Below are positions 32,189-39,283 of a DNA stretch of 64,000 nt, piece after piece (position 1 is the stretch's first letter; each line of letters opens with the position of its first letter). The translations under genes were made by a program, and so were the position numbers. Origin of the DNA: Streptomyces sp. NBC_00775 (GTDB lineage Bacteria; Actinomycetota; Actinomycetes; Streptomycetales; Streptomycetaceae); the NCBI RefSeq assembly GCF_036347135.1, contig NZ_CP108938.1, positions 1,054,001-1,118,000 on the forward strand, written 5' to 3'. Under the pieces are notes generated by a model, which was not told where the DNA came from, did not search any database, and saw only the letters and a program-made list of their open reading frames with translations.

Positions 32189-32467
32189 TCACCCGCGGTG
32201 TTCGCGGTCCCGACGGTCCTCGCGCCTCCAGCGCGCCCGGTACTGACGGCTGTAGCGACGGTCCCAGCGGTCCTGACGGTCCGAGCGGTTCTCGTAGTCC
32301 CGGTACGCCCCGAAATCGGAACCGTCACCACGGATCCAGCCTCCCCCACGATCGCGACCGTAGCGGGTGGCACCGAAGACCATCACGGCCGCGGCCACCC
32401 ACCAGAGGGGATGGAGAAAACCGAGGCCGAACAGAACCACGATCAGGATGAGAAGCAGAACGAACAC
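32189..32467 (-). CDS. Small membrane protein with basic tail (92 aa)
   Basis: GTG 32467 with GGGGAGG seven bases upstream starts a short hydrophobic protein: FVLLLILIVVLFGLGFLHPL then WWVAAAVMVFGATRYG. An arginine/aspartate/tyrosine-rich tail of about 45 residues follows (DRQDRWDRRYSRQYRARWRR). The first 40 residues match the 54-aa protein at 33189 (LLLILVVFGFGFTLQVLWWVAAV). These belong to a family of tiny streptomycete hydrophobic proteins of unknown role. An ATG at 32497 is possible but lacks a ribosome site. Confidence 0.65.
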   Translation of the reverse strand: MFVLLLILIVVLFGLGFLHPLWWVAAAVMVFGATRYGRDRGGGWIRGDGSDFGAYRDYENRSDRQDRWDRRYSRQYRARWRREDRRDREHRG

Positions 32468-32855
32468 GGCGGGCCTCCCCGGAACGAAGCAAGACATCAC
32501 TGCCGGGGGCCGGGGCCTGTGCGAACAGCGTAGCCCTGCCCAGAGGTTACGGATAGCGACCATGTCCGCGGCTTCGGCGGAACTGGTGGGAACCAAATGG
32601 CCACTTGGCATCTGTCCGGGGAGTGCGGCGACGGTTAGCGTACGCGGTACAGCCCGAGCCCCCGGCAGTGTCGATCACCTCTCGTGCTCCTTCGGGGGCG
32701 CTCCTCGCGCATCAGTGCCGGAAGCCGTCCCGTCATCAACGGGCCGCTCCCGCATCCGCCGTCGCCACTCGATCCTGGCGCAGCATCGATGCGCCCCATG
32801 CGGGCACCCTTCTGCTGTCCGCCGCGTCGCACGCATCCCACCGCAGGCGGTACAC
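32468..32855. other. Divergent intergenic stretch
   Basis: Between the leftward membrane-protein gene and the rightward 71-aa gene. No frame combines a start, a ribosome site and coding bias. I see no tRNA or strong hairpin. It must hold promoters for both sides. Confidence 0.4.
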
Positions 32856-33071
32856 ATGTACGCGCTGATCGTTCCGGCTTCGACTCCCTTCGTCCTGCTC
32901 GCCACCGTGCTGGGCCTGTCCTGGTGGGAGGACCGCATCCTGCCGACGGCCGAGCGGGTCGAGCCGGTCGAAGCCCCCGCCGAGGCTCCGCTCACCCCGA
33001 TGCCCCCTGCCCCGCTCACAGAACTCCTCAGTGTCGACACCCCGTTGACAAGGGAAGTCGCCCGGCGTTGA
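32856..33071 (+). CDS. Small hypothetical membrane protein (71 aa)
   Basis: Reads MYALIVPASTPFVLLATVLG, then LSWWEDRILP and a proline/glutamate-rich soluble part (VEPVEAPAEAPLTPMPPAPL). One N-terminal helix would anchor it. Proteins starting MxxLIxPxxTPxxLxxxxxxLSWWE recur in streptomycetes from memory, which supports it as real. The upstream GGCGG is a modest ribosome site. Function unknown. Confidence 0.6.
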   Translation: MYALIVPASTPFVLLATVLGLSWWEDRILPTAERVEPVEAPAEAPLTPMPPAPLTELLSVDTPLTREVARR

Positions 33072-33188
33072 CTGACAGCACGGCGTAGGGCTATGCCACT
33101 CCGGATCACTCGGGTGACGCATTCCACCTCCCCCGCTTCGCCCGGACCCCGCGGAACCAGGAAATTCCCGCGATCTGGAGGCCCGGCA

Positions 33189-33353
33189 ATGATCCTGTGG
33201 ATCCTTCTCCTTCTGCTGATCCTGGTGGTGTTCGGGTTCGGCTTCACCCTGCAGGTCCTTTGGTGGGTCGCCGCCGTCCTGCTGATCGTCTGGATCGCCG
33301 GCTTCGCGATGCGCGGGCGCGGCGGTGGCAGGCGCCGGTACAGCCGCAGGTAG
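33189..33353 (+). CDS. Small hydrophobic protein (54 aa)
   Basis: ATG 33189 with GGAGG eight bases upstream. Almost the whole chain is two hydrophobic helices (ILWILLLLLILVVFGFGF and VLWWVAAVLLIVWIAGFA) and a glycine/arginine tail ending RRRYSRR. It is paralogous to the N-terminal part of the protein at 32189-32467. Role unknown; it lies upstream of the csbD relic in a stress-type neighbourhood. Confidence 0.75.
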   Translation: MILWILLLLLILVVFGFGFTLQVLWWVAAVLLIVWIAGFAMRGRGGGRRRYSRR

Positions 33354-33448
33354 TCCGCTCCGAGGCTCGATCCCGCCCGCGGGAACAGCGGCCTGTACGG
33401 CGATCACACGCGGGAGCCCACTCGGCACACCAGTAGGAGGCGCCGACC

Positions 33449-33565
33449 ATGAGTGCCGGACGGACGATCAAGCACAAGACGCAGGCATCAAGGGCCTGGT
33501 CACCGAACGCATCGGCCGGACCACCCGCAACCGGCGACAACGCCAAGGGCGGCTCCAGGCTGTGA
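33449..33565 (+). pseudogene. Frameshifted CsbD-like stress protein relic
   Basis: ATG 33449, preceded by GTAGGAGG, starts MSAGRTIKHKTQ, the typical opening of streptomycete CsbD-like proteins, then runs into unrelated residues and stops at 33563. In the -1 frame from about 33484 the sequence continues as GIKGLVTERIGRTTRNRR, which fits the CsbD pattern (KG...GR.TGNRR). A single lost base near 33482-33484 explains this. The rest of the family sequence is degraded. CsbD proteins are small general-stress proteins of unclear function. Confidence 0.6.
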
Positions 33566-33695
33566 CAGAAGGTGCCCCGGGCCGTTCCCACACCGTGTGG
33601 ACACCACCCGGCAGACCTCAACGCTCAATGAGCCGACAGGAATTGACGGCAATGAAGCAGACCAACGTGCGAACCGAGAGTCAAAGAAGGCGGCC

Positions 33696-34319
33696 ATGTT
33701 CACCGTCGTGATCATCGCTGTGATCGTCATCGCTCTGGCCGCCCTCCTCTACCTCGGACGTGGACGAGTGCGGGGCGGTGGCGGGCACGGGCTGAAGCGG
33801 CGCTTCGGCCCCGAGTACGACCGTGCCGTCGCCGACCACGACGGCGACACCAAGGCTGCCGAGCGGGAACTCGGCGAGCGCTTGAAGGAGCACGGCTTCC
33901 TCACGGAGCTGCCGTTGTCGCCCGAGGTCCGCGAGCACTACGTGACGCAATGGGCCTCCGTCCAGGAGCAGTTCGTCGAATCACCGCAGAAGGCCGTCAC
34001 CGAGGCGGACGCGCTGCTGGCGCGCCTGGCAGGGGACCGCGGCTTCCCCGACGGCGAGCAGTTCGACGAACAGATCGCCGCTCTCTCCGTCCACCACGCC
34101 CACTATGTCCAGGGCTACCGCGCCATGCACGCAGCGGCCCGCGACCAGAGCGGCACCGAGGAAATGCGGGAGGCCATGGTCGAAGCCCGAAGCCTCTTCG
34201 AGGCGCTGGTCGGCGAACAGCCGGCCGACCCGGACCGGCGCGACGCGTCGTCCCGCGACGACCAGGGCCATGCGCCGTGGGCACTGACCCGACGCCACGC
34301 GAAGGGAAGCAGCACATGA
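33696..34319 (+). CDS. Membrane-anchored hypothetical protein (207 aa)
   Basis: An N-terminal helix (FTVVIIAVIVIALAALLYLG) is followed by an RGRVRGGGGHGLKRRFGPEY linker and a helical soluble domain of about 150 residues. The linker has a DHDGDTKAAERELGERLKEH acidic stretch. The motif VQEQFVESPQKAVTEADALL resembles VLSTFVDSPRQAVEEADAVF in the next protein. ATG 33696 has AGAAGG upstream. Its stop overlaps the next gene's ATG (ATGA), so the two are coupled. Streptomyces often has this pair; the role is unknown. Confidence 0.75.
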   Translation: MFTVVIIAVIVIALAALLYLGRGRVRGGGGHGLKRRFGPEYDRAVADHDGDTKAAERELGERLKEHGFLTELPLSPEVREHYVTQWASVQEQFVESPQKAVTEADALLARLAGDRGFPDGEQFDEQIAALSVHHAHYVQGYRAMHAAARDQSGTEEMREAMVEARSLFEALVGEQPADPDRRDASSRDDQGHAPWALTRRHAKGSST

Positions 34320-34759
34320 TGTCGCACAACGCCGAACACGCACCGCACCCCCAGCCCGGGGCCCCGGATCCCGCGATGCAGCGCGCTCCGCAGGCACCCC
34401 GCACCGAACCCGCTCACGCACCGCGTGAGCCCGGCACCAGCGCCGACAGCCCCGATCGCGAACTCGGCCCGGACCTGATCCCGCAGGGCGACCGGGACAA
34501 GCTCACCCTGCGCCTCCAGCAGGTTCTCAGCACCTTCGTCGACAGCCCGCGCCAGGCGGTGGAAGAAGCCGACGCCGTCTTCGGCGAGGCCGCCACCCAG
34601 TTCACCCACACCCTCGCAGAACGCCGGCGCGTCCTGCGCACAGGCTGGCACAACCCGGACACCCATGCGCAGACCGAGGAACTACGGCTCGCGCTCAAGC
34701 AGTACCGGGAGATCACCGAACGGCTGCTGCACATGGCTGCGCCTGCAGGCCGCGTATAG
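34316..34759 (+). CDS. Hypothetical helical protein (147 aa)
   Basis: The first 50 residues are a disordered Pro/Ala/His-rich stretch (HAPHPQPGAPDPAMQRAPQA). Then come helices with TFVDSPRQAVEEADAVFGEA and the C-terminal module RRRVLRTGWHN...TEELRLALKQYREITERLL. The C-terminal module is shared with the GNAT protein at 26532. The ATG overlaps the previous stop by four bases. No catalytic motif. Probably works with the membrane protein encoded just upstream. Confidence 0.75.
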   Translation: MMSHNAEHAPHPQPGAPDPAMQRAPQAPRTEPAHAPREPGTSADSPDRELGPDLIPQGDRDKLTLRLQQVLSTFVDSPRQAVEEADAVFGEAATQFTHTLAERRRVLRTGWHNPDTHAQTEELRLALKQYREITERLLHMAAPAGRV

Positions 34760-34767
34760 CGAGAGCG

Positions 34768-34821
34768 AAGGACAAGGAGACCTCGCGCGGCGGCCTCGCC
34801 GTCAACGCCATCGAGTGCTGA
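34768..34821 (+). pseudogene. Relic of the 3' end of an sdaA gene
   Basis: Directly after the gene at 34316, bases 34768-34821 read KDKETSRGGLAVNAIEC and a stop. The intact sdaA at 24156 ends [17 protein letters not shown]. Aligned over 54 bases, 11 differ, mostly silent. No other part of sdaA is visible upstream, so this is the tail of a lost, diverged second copy. It abuts the mscR/MBL operon, which belongs to the same metabolic theme. Confidence 0.7.
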
Positions 34822-34849
34822 GACGAGGCCGCCGCACGGTCGGCAGCGG

Positions 34850-35479
34850 TCAGAACCCGCGGTCGATCCACTCCTGAAGATGCGGGGCCTCGGCGTCGAC
34901 GGTGGTCGTGTCCCCGTGGCCGGTGTGCACGACCGTGTCGCCCGGCAGCGTCAGCAGCCGGACCCGGATCGAGTCGACGATGGTCGGGAAATGGCTGTAC
35001 GACCTTCCCGTCGCCCCCGGTCCGCCCGCGAAGAGCGTGTCACCGCTGAAGAGTGCCTTCAGGCCCGGCGCGTACAGGCACACCGCGCCGGGGGCGTGCC
35101 CGGGGGTGTGCAGCACGGTCAGCTCGACACCGGCCACCGTGACGACCTGCCCGTCGGCCAGTTCGCCGTCGGGTGACCGCTCCGGGTGGGTCTGCTTCCA
35201 CAGCGGCAGGTCGTCGCCGTGGAGCAGGATCGGAGCGCCGGTACGGTCGGCGAGTTCGGGGGCCGCGTCGATGTGGTCGTTGTGGGCGTGGGTGCACACG
35301 ATGGCCCGCAGCGCACGTCCGCCGAGGGCTTCGGCGATCGCCGCGGCGTCATGCGCGGCGTCGATGACGACGGCCTCGGTGTCGTCGCCGACGATCCAGA
35401 CGTTGTTGTCGACGTCCCAGGTACCGCCGTCCAGGGAGAACGTCCCCGAGGTGACCAGATGCTCGATGCGCGCGGTCAT
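34850..35479 (-). CDS. MBL-fold hydrolase next to mycothiol formaldehyde dehydrogenase
   Basis: A 209-residue metallo-beta-lactamase-fold protein with CTHAHNDHIDAAPEL (H-x-H-x-D-H), HTPGHAPGAVC and FSGDTLF, and a late histidine in HTGHGDTT. Its ATG shares one base with the mscR stop. The same pairing occurs in mycobacteria (Rv2259/Rv2260). There it is a candidate for hydrolysing the mycothiol thioester made by MscR or for a glyoxalase-II-like step; which one is not settled by sequence. Confidence 0.9.
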   Translation of the reverse strand: MTARIEHLVTSGTFSLDGGTWDVDNNVWIVGDDTEAVVIDAAHDAAAIAEALGGRALRAIVCTHAHNDHIDAAPELADRTGAPILLHGDDLPLWKQTHPERSPDGELADGQVVTVAGVELTVLHTPGHAPGAVCLYAPGLKALFSGDTLFAGGPGATGRSYSHFPTIVDSIRVRLLTLPGDTVVHTGHGDTTTVDAEAPHLQEWIDRGF

Positions 35480-36564
35480 CAGAACACCACCACCGAGCGC
35501 AGCACATCTCCGCCGTGCATCCGCTCGAAGGCCTTCTCGACATCCTCCAGCGCGATGGTCTCCGTGACGAACGCGTCGAGGTCCAGTCGGCCCTGGAGGT
35601 ACAGGTCGATGAGCATCGGGAAGTCGCGGGAGGGCAGGCAGTCGCCGTACCAGGACGACTTCAGTGCGCCGCCCCGCCCGAAGACGTCCAGCAGCGGCAG
35701 TTCGAGCTTCATCTCCGGGGTCGGCACGCCGACGAGGACGACGGTGCCCGCCAGGTCGCGGGCGTAGAAGGCCTGCTTGTACGTCTCGGGGCGGCCGACC
35801 GCCTCGATCACCACGTCGGCGCCGAAGCCGCCGGTCAGCTCGCGTACGGCCTCGATGGGATCGCCGTGCTTGGAGTTGACGGTGTGGGTCGCGCCGATCT
35901 TCTTCGCGGTGTCGAGCTTCCGCTCGTCGATGTCAACGGCGATGATCTTCGCCGCGCCCGCGAGCCGGGCACCGGCGATCGCCGCGTCGCCGACCCCGCC
36001 GCAGCCGATGACCGCCACGGTGTCACCGCGTCCGACGTTGCCGGTGTTGATGGCCGCGCCGATGCCCGCCATCACTCCGCAGCCCAGCAGTCCGGCGGCG
36101 GCCGCCGATGCCGCACGGTCGACCTTGGTGCACTGCCCCGCCGCCACCAGCGTCTTCTCCGCGAACGCGCCGATTCCCAGGGCCGGGGACAGCTCGGTGC
36201 CGTCGAGCAAGGTCATCTTCTGCTTCGCGTTGTGGGTGTTGAAGCAGTACTGCGGCCGTCCGCGCTGACAGGCCCGGCACTGCCCGCACACGGCACGCCA
36301 GTTGAGGATGACGAAATCGCCGGGGGCGACATCGGTGACGCCCTCCCCCACCGACTCCACGACACCCGCGGCCTCATGACCCAGCAGGAACGGGAAGTCG
36401 TCGTTGATACCGCCCTCGCGATAGTGCAGATCGGTGTGGCAGACCCCGCAGGCCTCGATCTTCACGAGCGCCTCGCCCGGTCCGGGGTCGGGCACGATGA
36501 TCGTTTCCAGGCTGACGGGGGCACCCTTCCCCCGCGCGACGACAGCACGGACCTGGTGAGTCAT
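35479..36564 (-). CDS. mscR: S-(hydroxymethyl)mycothiol dehydrogenase (formaldehyde dehydrogenase)
   Basis: A 361-residue zinc alcohol dehydrogenase. The catalytic zinc set is in [12 protein letters not shown] and [12 protein letters not shown], structural zinc cysteines in [15 protein letters not shown], and the NAD site is [17 protein letters not shown]. The sequence fits mycothiol-dependent formaldehyde dehydrogenase, which oxidises the formaldehyde-mycothiol adduct. Free formaldehyde is expected from the betaine oxygenase and from uncoupled oxidases in this island. ATG 36564 has GAGGAG upstream. A dual operator of the betaine regulon precedes it, suggesting co-regulation. Confidence 0.9.
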   Translation of the reverse strand: MTHQVRAVVARGKGAPVSLETIIVPDPGPGEALVKIEACGVCHTDLHYREGGINDDFPFLLGHEAAGVVESVGEGVTDVAPGDFVILNWRAVCGQCRACQRGRPQYCFNTHNAKQKMTLLDGTELSPALGIGAFAEKTLVAAGQCTKVDRAASAAAAGLLGCGVMAGIGAAINTGNVGRGDTVAVIGCGGVGDAAIAGARLAGAAKIIAVDIDERKLDTAKKIGATHTVNSKHGDPIEAVRELTGGFGADVVIEAVGRPETYKQAFYARDLAGTVVLVGVPTPEMKLELPLLDVFGRGGALKSSWYGDCLPSRDFPMLIDLYLQGRLDLDAFVTETIALEDVEKAFERMHGGDVLRSVVVF

Positions 36565-36600
36565 GGCCACTCCTCGGCTGGTACGAGACCTGAGTCGAAC

Positions 36601-36636
36601 GTTGCTCATTACGGCACGCATCTCATGTGCCGCAAC
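36601..36636 (-). promoter_or_regulatory. Dual operator of the betaine regulon, mscR promoter
   Basis: Boxes GTTGCTCATTACGGCAC (36601-36617, 9 of 12) and ATCTCATGTGCCGCAAC (36620-36636, perfect right half), again with 19-bp period. It lies 37 bases upstream of the mscR start and 12 kb from the next nearest operator. Confidence 0.6.
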
Positions 36637-36678
36637 ACAGCATCGTGGAGGGGCGGGCGGCGGTCAAGGATTCGGCAC

Positions 36679-36709
36679 GGAGAACGCCGACCGCACAGGG
36701 CGGTTCTCC
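36679..36709 (-). terminator. Hairpin downstream of the alpha/beta hydrolase gene
   Basis: GGAGAACGCC (36679-36688) pairs with GGCGGTTCTCC (36699-36709) with one bulged base. It lies about 55 bases past the stop at 36763 and probably ends that transcript before the mscR promoter. Confidence 0.5.
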
Positions 36710-36762
36710 TCACCGCGGGCGCGGCTACCCCGCCGTACGGCCAAGCGCCGCGACAGGACCCT

Positions 36763-37596
36763 TCAGAGGGACTGCTGGAGGAAGGCGATGAGAGCGGCGG
36801 TGAGCTCGGCGGGCGCGTCCTCTTGGACCAGGTGGCCCGCGCCGCTGATCGGCTCAAGTCGCGCGCCCGGGATGCGGGCGACGAGCTCCCGTCCCTTCTC
36901 CGCGGGAATCCAGGTGTCGTCCTGCCCCCAGCACACCAGCGTGGGGATGCCGATCTCGCCGTACCGGTCCTGAATCTCGTCCGTGTAGAGCTGGTCGGCC
37001 TGAGCGATCTGCCGGTAGAAGGCCGCCTGGCCGACGTCGCCGAGCCAGGGCCGGACGAGTCCGTCGAGCACCGCGGGGTGCAGGCCCGGGCTGCTGGCCG
37101 AGCTGATGTACTCGCGCACCAGGGCGCGGTGCAGCGCGGATGGCAGCTGCTCGAACACCTCGGAGTGCTCGCCGACGAGCCGGAAGAACGGAGACCCCCA
37201 GGGCGCCAGTGCGACGGGGTCTACCAGAGCGAGTGCGCGGTAGTGGGCGCCGTGCAGCAGATGCGCCCGCAAGGAGACGGCACCGCCGAAGTCGTGGGCG
37301 ACCACCAATGGCTCGTCCAGGCCCCAATGGGCCAGGAGTTCGGTGAAGACCTTGCCCTGGGCGGCCAGGGAGACGTCCTGCCCGGCGTACTTCTCCGATG
37401 CTCCGTAACCGGGCATGTCCCACACGAACACCTGGTGCCGGCGGGCGAGTGAGCGGGCGACGGCGCGCCACACATAGGAAGAGAACGGTGTGCCGTGCAG
37501 AAGGACCACCGGATCCTGGCCGAGTTGTCCGAGGCCGTCCCAGCGAACGTCACCCGAGGTGCTGCGGAATGTCCGGGTCAGCTGCCACTCGCTCAC
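36763..37596 (-). CDS. Alpha/beta hydrolase (haloalkane dehalogenase/epoxide hydrolase-like)
   Basis: A 277-residue alpha/beta hydrolase. The oxyanion segment is LLHGTPFSSYVW. The nucleophile elbow AHDFGGAVS has aspartate in place of serine, as in haloalkane dehalogenases and epoxide hydrolases. A later acid is in CWGQDDTWIP, and the base histidine is in GAGHLVQEDAP. The substrate is unknown. GTG 37596 has AGAGGGA upstream; upstream frame extension is GC-rich and unsupported. It is divergent from the lacI gene, and one LacI box lies 180 bases upstream of it. Confidence 0.8.
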   Translation of the reverse strand: MSEWQLTRTFRSTSGDVRWDGLGQLGQDPVVLLHGTPFSSYVWRAVARSLARRHQVFVWDMPGYGASEKYAGQDVSLAAQGKVFTELLAHWGLDEPLVVAHDFGGAVSLRAHLLHGAHYRALALVDPVALAPWGSPFFRLVGEHSEVFEQLPSALHRALVREYISSASSPGLHPAVLDGLVRPWLGDVGQAAFYRQIAQADQLYTDEIQDRYGEIGIPTLVCWGQDDTWIPAEKGRELVARIPGARLEPISGAGHLVQEDAPAELTAALIAFLQQSL

Positions 37597-37778
37597 AGGT
37601 GTTGTCCCTCTCGGTCGTGGTTCCGGCTCAACGCGGTGATCAAGCCGGCGTCGGCCCGGGCGGCAGTCGAAAAGCCGTCGGCGCCACGACCACCCATTGA
37701 ACTCTCCGCCTGTCCGGGCACCCATCGGGGTGGCGGGTGCCGACGTTGCGCCAACGCCCGCACACCGACCCACCACAT

Positions 37779-37792
37779 CGAACCGGTTCGAC
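37779..37792. promoter_or_regulatory. LacI-family operator 1
   Basis: A perfect 14-bp palindrome TCGAACCGGTTCGA with the central CG typical of LacI/GalR sites. It lies between the hydrolase and the lacI promoter and could affect either side. Confidence 0.75.
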
Positions 37793-37906
37793 GAAGCTAG
37801 CACCGGGGAAACCGGCCAGCAATACGCACGGCCCAGATCCCCCGGCTCCGCACGGCCGCCTTACCTGCCGGTTTCCACGTCATTGCGGAAAGTACCGCGC
37901 AAGGCG

Positions 37907-37936
37907 TTGACACGTCGTTCGCGTTGCTCCTACCTT
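37907..37936 (+). promoter_or_regulatory. Promoter of the sugar operon
   Basis: TTGACA (37907-37912) is followed 18 bases later by TACCTT (37931-37936). The predicted start falls around 37943, so LacI box 2 at 37946-37957 would cover the first transcribed bases. Confidence 0.6.
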
Positions 37937-37945
37937 CCCTTCACG

Positions 37946-37957
37946 CGAACCGGTTCG
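37946..37957. promoter_or_regulatory. LacI-family operator 2
   Basis: CGAACCGGTTCG, a perfect 12-bp palindrome with the same core as operator 1, placed just downstream of the predicted transcript start. Confidence 0.8.
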
Positions 37958-38032
37958 ACAACGGGTCGCCATCGTGACCCGCCCGCCGTCCCCCGTATCC
38001 TGCGACCGGCGATGACGCCCTCCCGGGGCTCA

Positions 38033-38046
38033 TCGAACCGGTCCGA
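38033..38046. promoter_or_regulatory. LacI-family operator 3
   Basis: TCGAACCGGTCCGA, one base off the perfect palindrome, immediately upstream of the AGGAG ribosome site of lacI. Confidence 0.7.
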
Positions 38047-38059
38047 GCTAGGAGCCCCC

Positions 38060-39097
38060 GTGAACATCGGAGAGATCGCCCAGCGGGCCGGTGTCTCGCG
38101 GAGCACCGTGTCCTACGCACTGAGCGGCAAGCGCCCCGTGTCGGACGACACCCGCCGGAAGATCCAGCAGGTCATCGACGAACTGGGCTACCGGCCCAAC
38201 GCCAGCGCGCGTGCCCTGGCCAACGGCCGGACCAGCACCATCGGTCTCGTCTTCCCGCCTGCCGGGAACCACTACACCGGCATGCAGCTCGACTTCATCG
38301 GCAGTGTCGTGGAGGCCGCCGCGGCCTACGACTACGACGTGCTGCTCTCGCCCAGCGGCGTGGACAGCGACCGCTCGTTCCAGCGGCTGCTGGGAGAACG
38401 CCGGGTCGACGGCGCGATCCTGATGGAGATCCGGCTGGAGGACGACCGGGTGGACCACCTCACCTCGCTGGGCTTCCCCTCCGTCGCCATCGGCCGCACC
38501 GCGCATCCGGAGGACGGCTGGTGGGTCGGCCTGGACCACACCGCGCTGGTGGAGGCGTGCGTCCATCACCTCGCTGACCTGGGCCATCGCCGGGTCGCCT
38601 TCGTCAACCGGCCCGAGCAGCTGCTGCGGGCCGGGTACGAGTCGGCCCACCGGGGTCTGGACGGATTCACCAAAGCCGCCGCCGAGCGCGGGCTGACCGT
38701 CCGGACGTACTGCTGCGGGGACGACGCCTCTTCGGGCCAGGCCTGCGTGGAGCGGATCCTGTACGACGATCCGGCCACCACAGCCCTGGTCACACTGAAC
38801 GAGGCCGCGCTCGGCGGCCTCTACCGAGGGCTGGCCCAGGCCGGCCGCCATGTGCCACGCGACTTCTCCGTGACCGGCGTGGTGGCCAGCCGGTGGGCGG
38901 AGACAGTGACCCCGCAGCTCACGGCGGCGGACGTACCCGCCGAGGAGATGGGCCGCCGCGCCGTCGACCTGCTGGTCGAGCGGCTCGACCATCCCGACGC
39001 GCCCGGTCGGCACCACCTTCTCGCGCCACCGATCTCCTTGCGGGCCAGCACCGGGCCCGCCGGCGTCGCTCCGCGCGCCGCCGACACGACCGTCTGA
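38060..39097 (+). CDS. LacI-family transcriptional regulator
   Basis: A 345-residue LacI/GalR regulator. The helix-turn-helix is NIGEIAQRAGVSRSTVSYAL and the hinge is YRPNASARALANGRT. A periplasmic-binding-like effector domain follows (IGLVFPPAGNHY ... VDGAILMEIRL ... SVTGVVASRWAE). GTG 38060 has AGGAG upstream. Three matching palindromes lie upstream, so autoregulation is likely. It heads a group with a sugar ABC importer and two glycosidases, and probably represses them until a breakdown sugar appears. Confidence 0.92.
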   Translation: MNIGEIAQRAGVSRSTVSYALSGKRPVSDDTRRKIQQVIDELGYRPNASARALANGRTSTIGLVFPPAGNHYTGMQLDFIGSVVEAAAAYDYDVLLSPSGVDSDRSFQRLLGERRVDGAILMEIRLEDDRVDHLTSLGFPSVAIGRTAHPEDGWWVGLDHTALVEACVHHLADLGHRRVAFVNRPEQLLRAGYESAHRGLDGFTKAAAERGLTVRTYCCGDDASSGQACVERILYDDPATTALVTLNEAALGGLYRGLAQAGRHVPRDFSVTGVVASRWAETVTPQLTAADVPAEEMGRRAVDLLVERLDHPDAPGRHHLLAPPISLRASTGPAGVAPRAADTTV

Positions 39098-39283
39098 CGC
39101 CTCTCCCCGGCCTTCCCCGCTCCTCCCCGGAACGACCGCCCGGCCACGGAAGACGGACACCCCGTCCCCGGCGCCTCCCCAACACCGGCCGCCGAACCGC
39201 CCATCGGGGCCCTCGGCATGCCCGGATCACCCCCATCGCCTCTCCTACGGCACAGCTGTGCCCAGAACCAAGAGGGACCCGCC

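Noticed and set aside
25480..34821. The 25.5-34.8 kb segment as a mobile element inserted at the sdaA 3' end with a duplicated target
   Set aside because: The two sdaA ends are only about 80% identical with mainly silent changes, so this is an old paralogue relic rather than a fresh target duplication, and no integrase is present.
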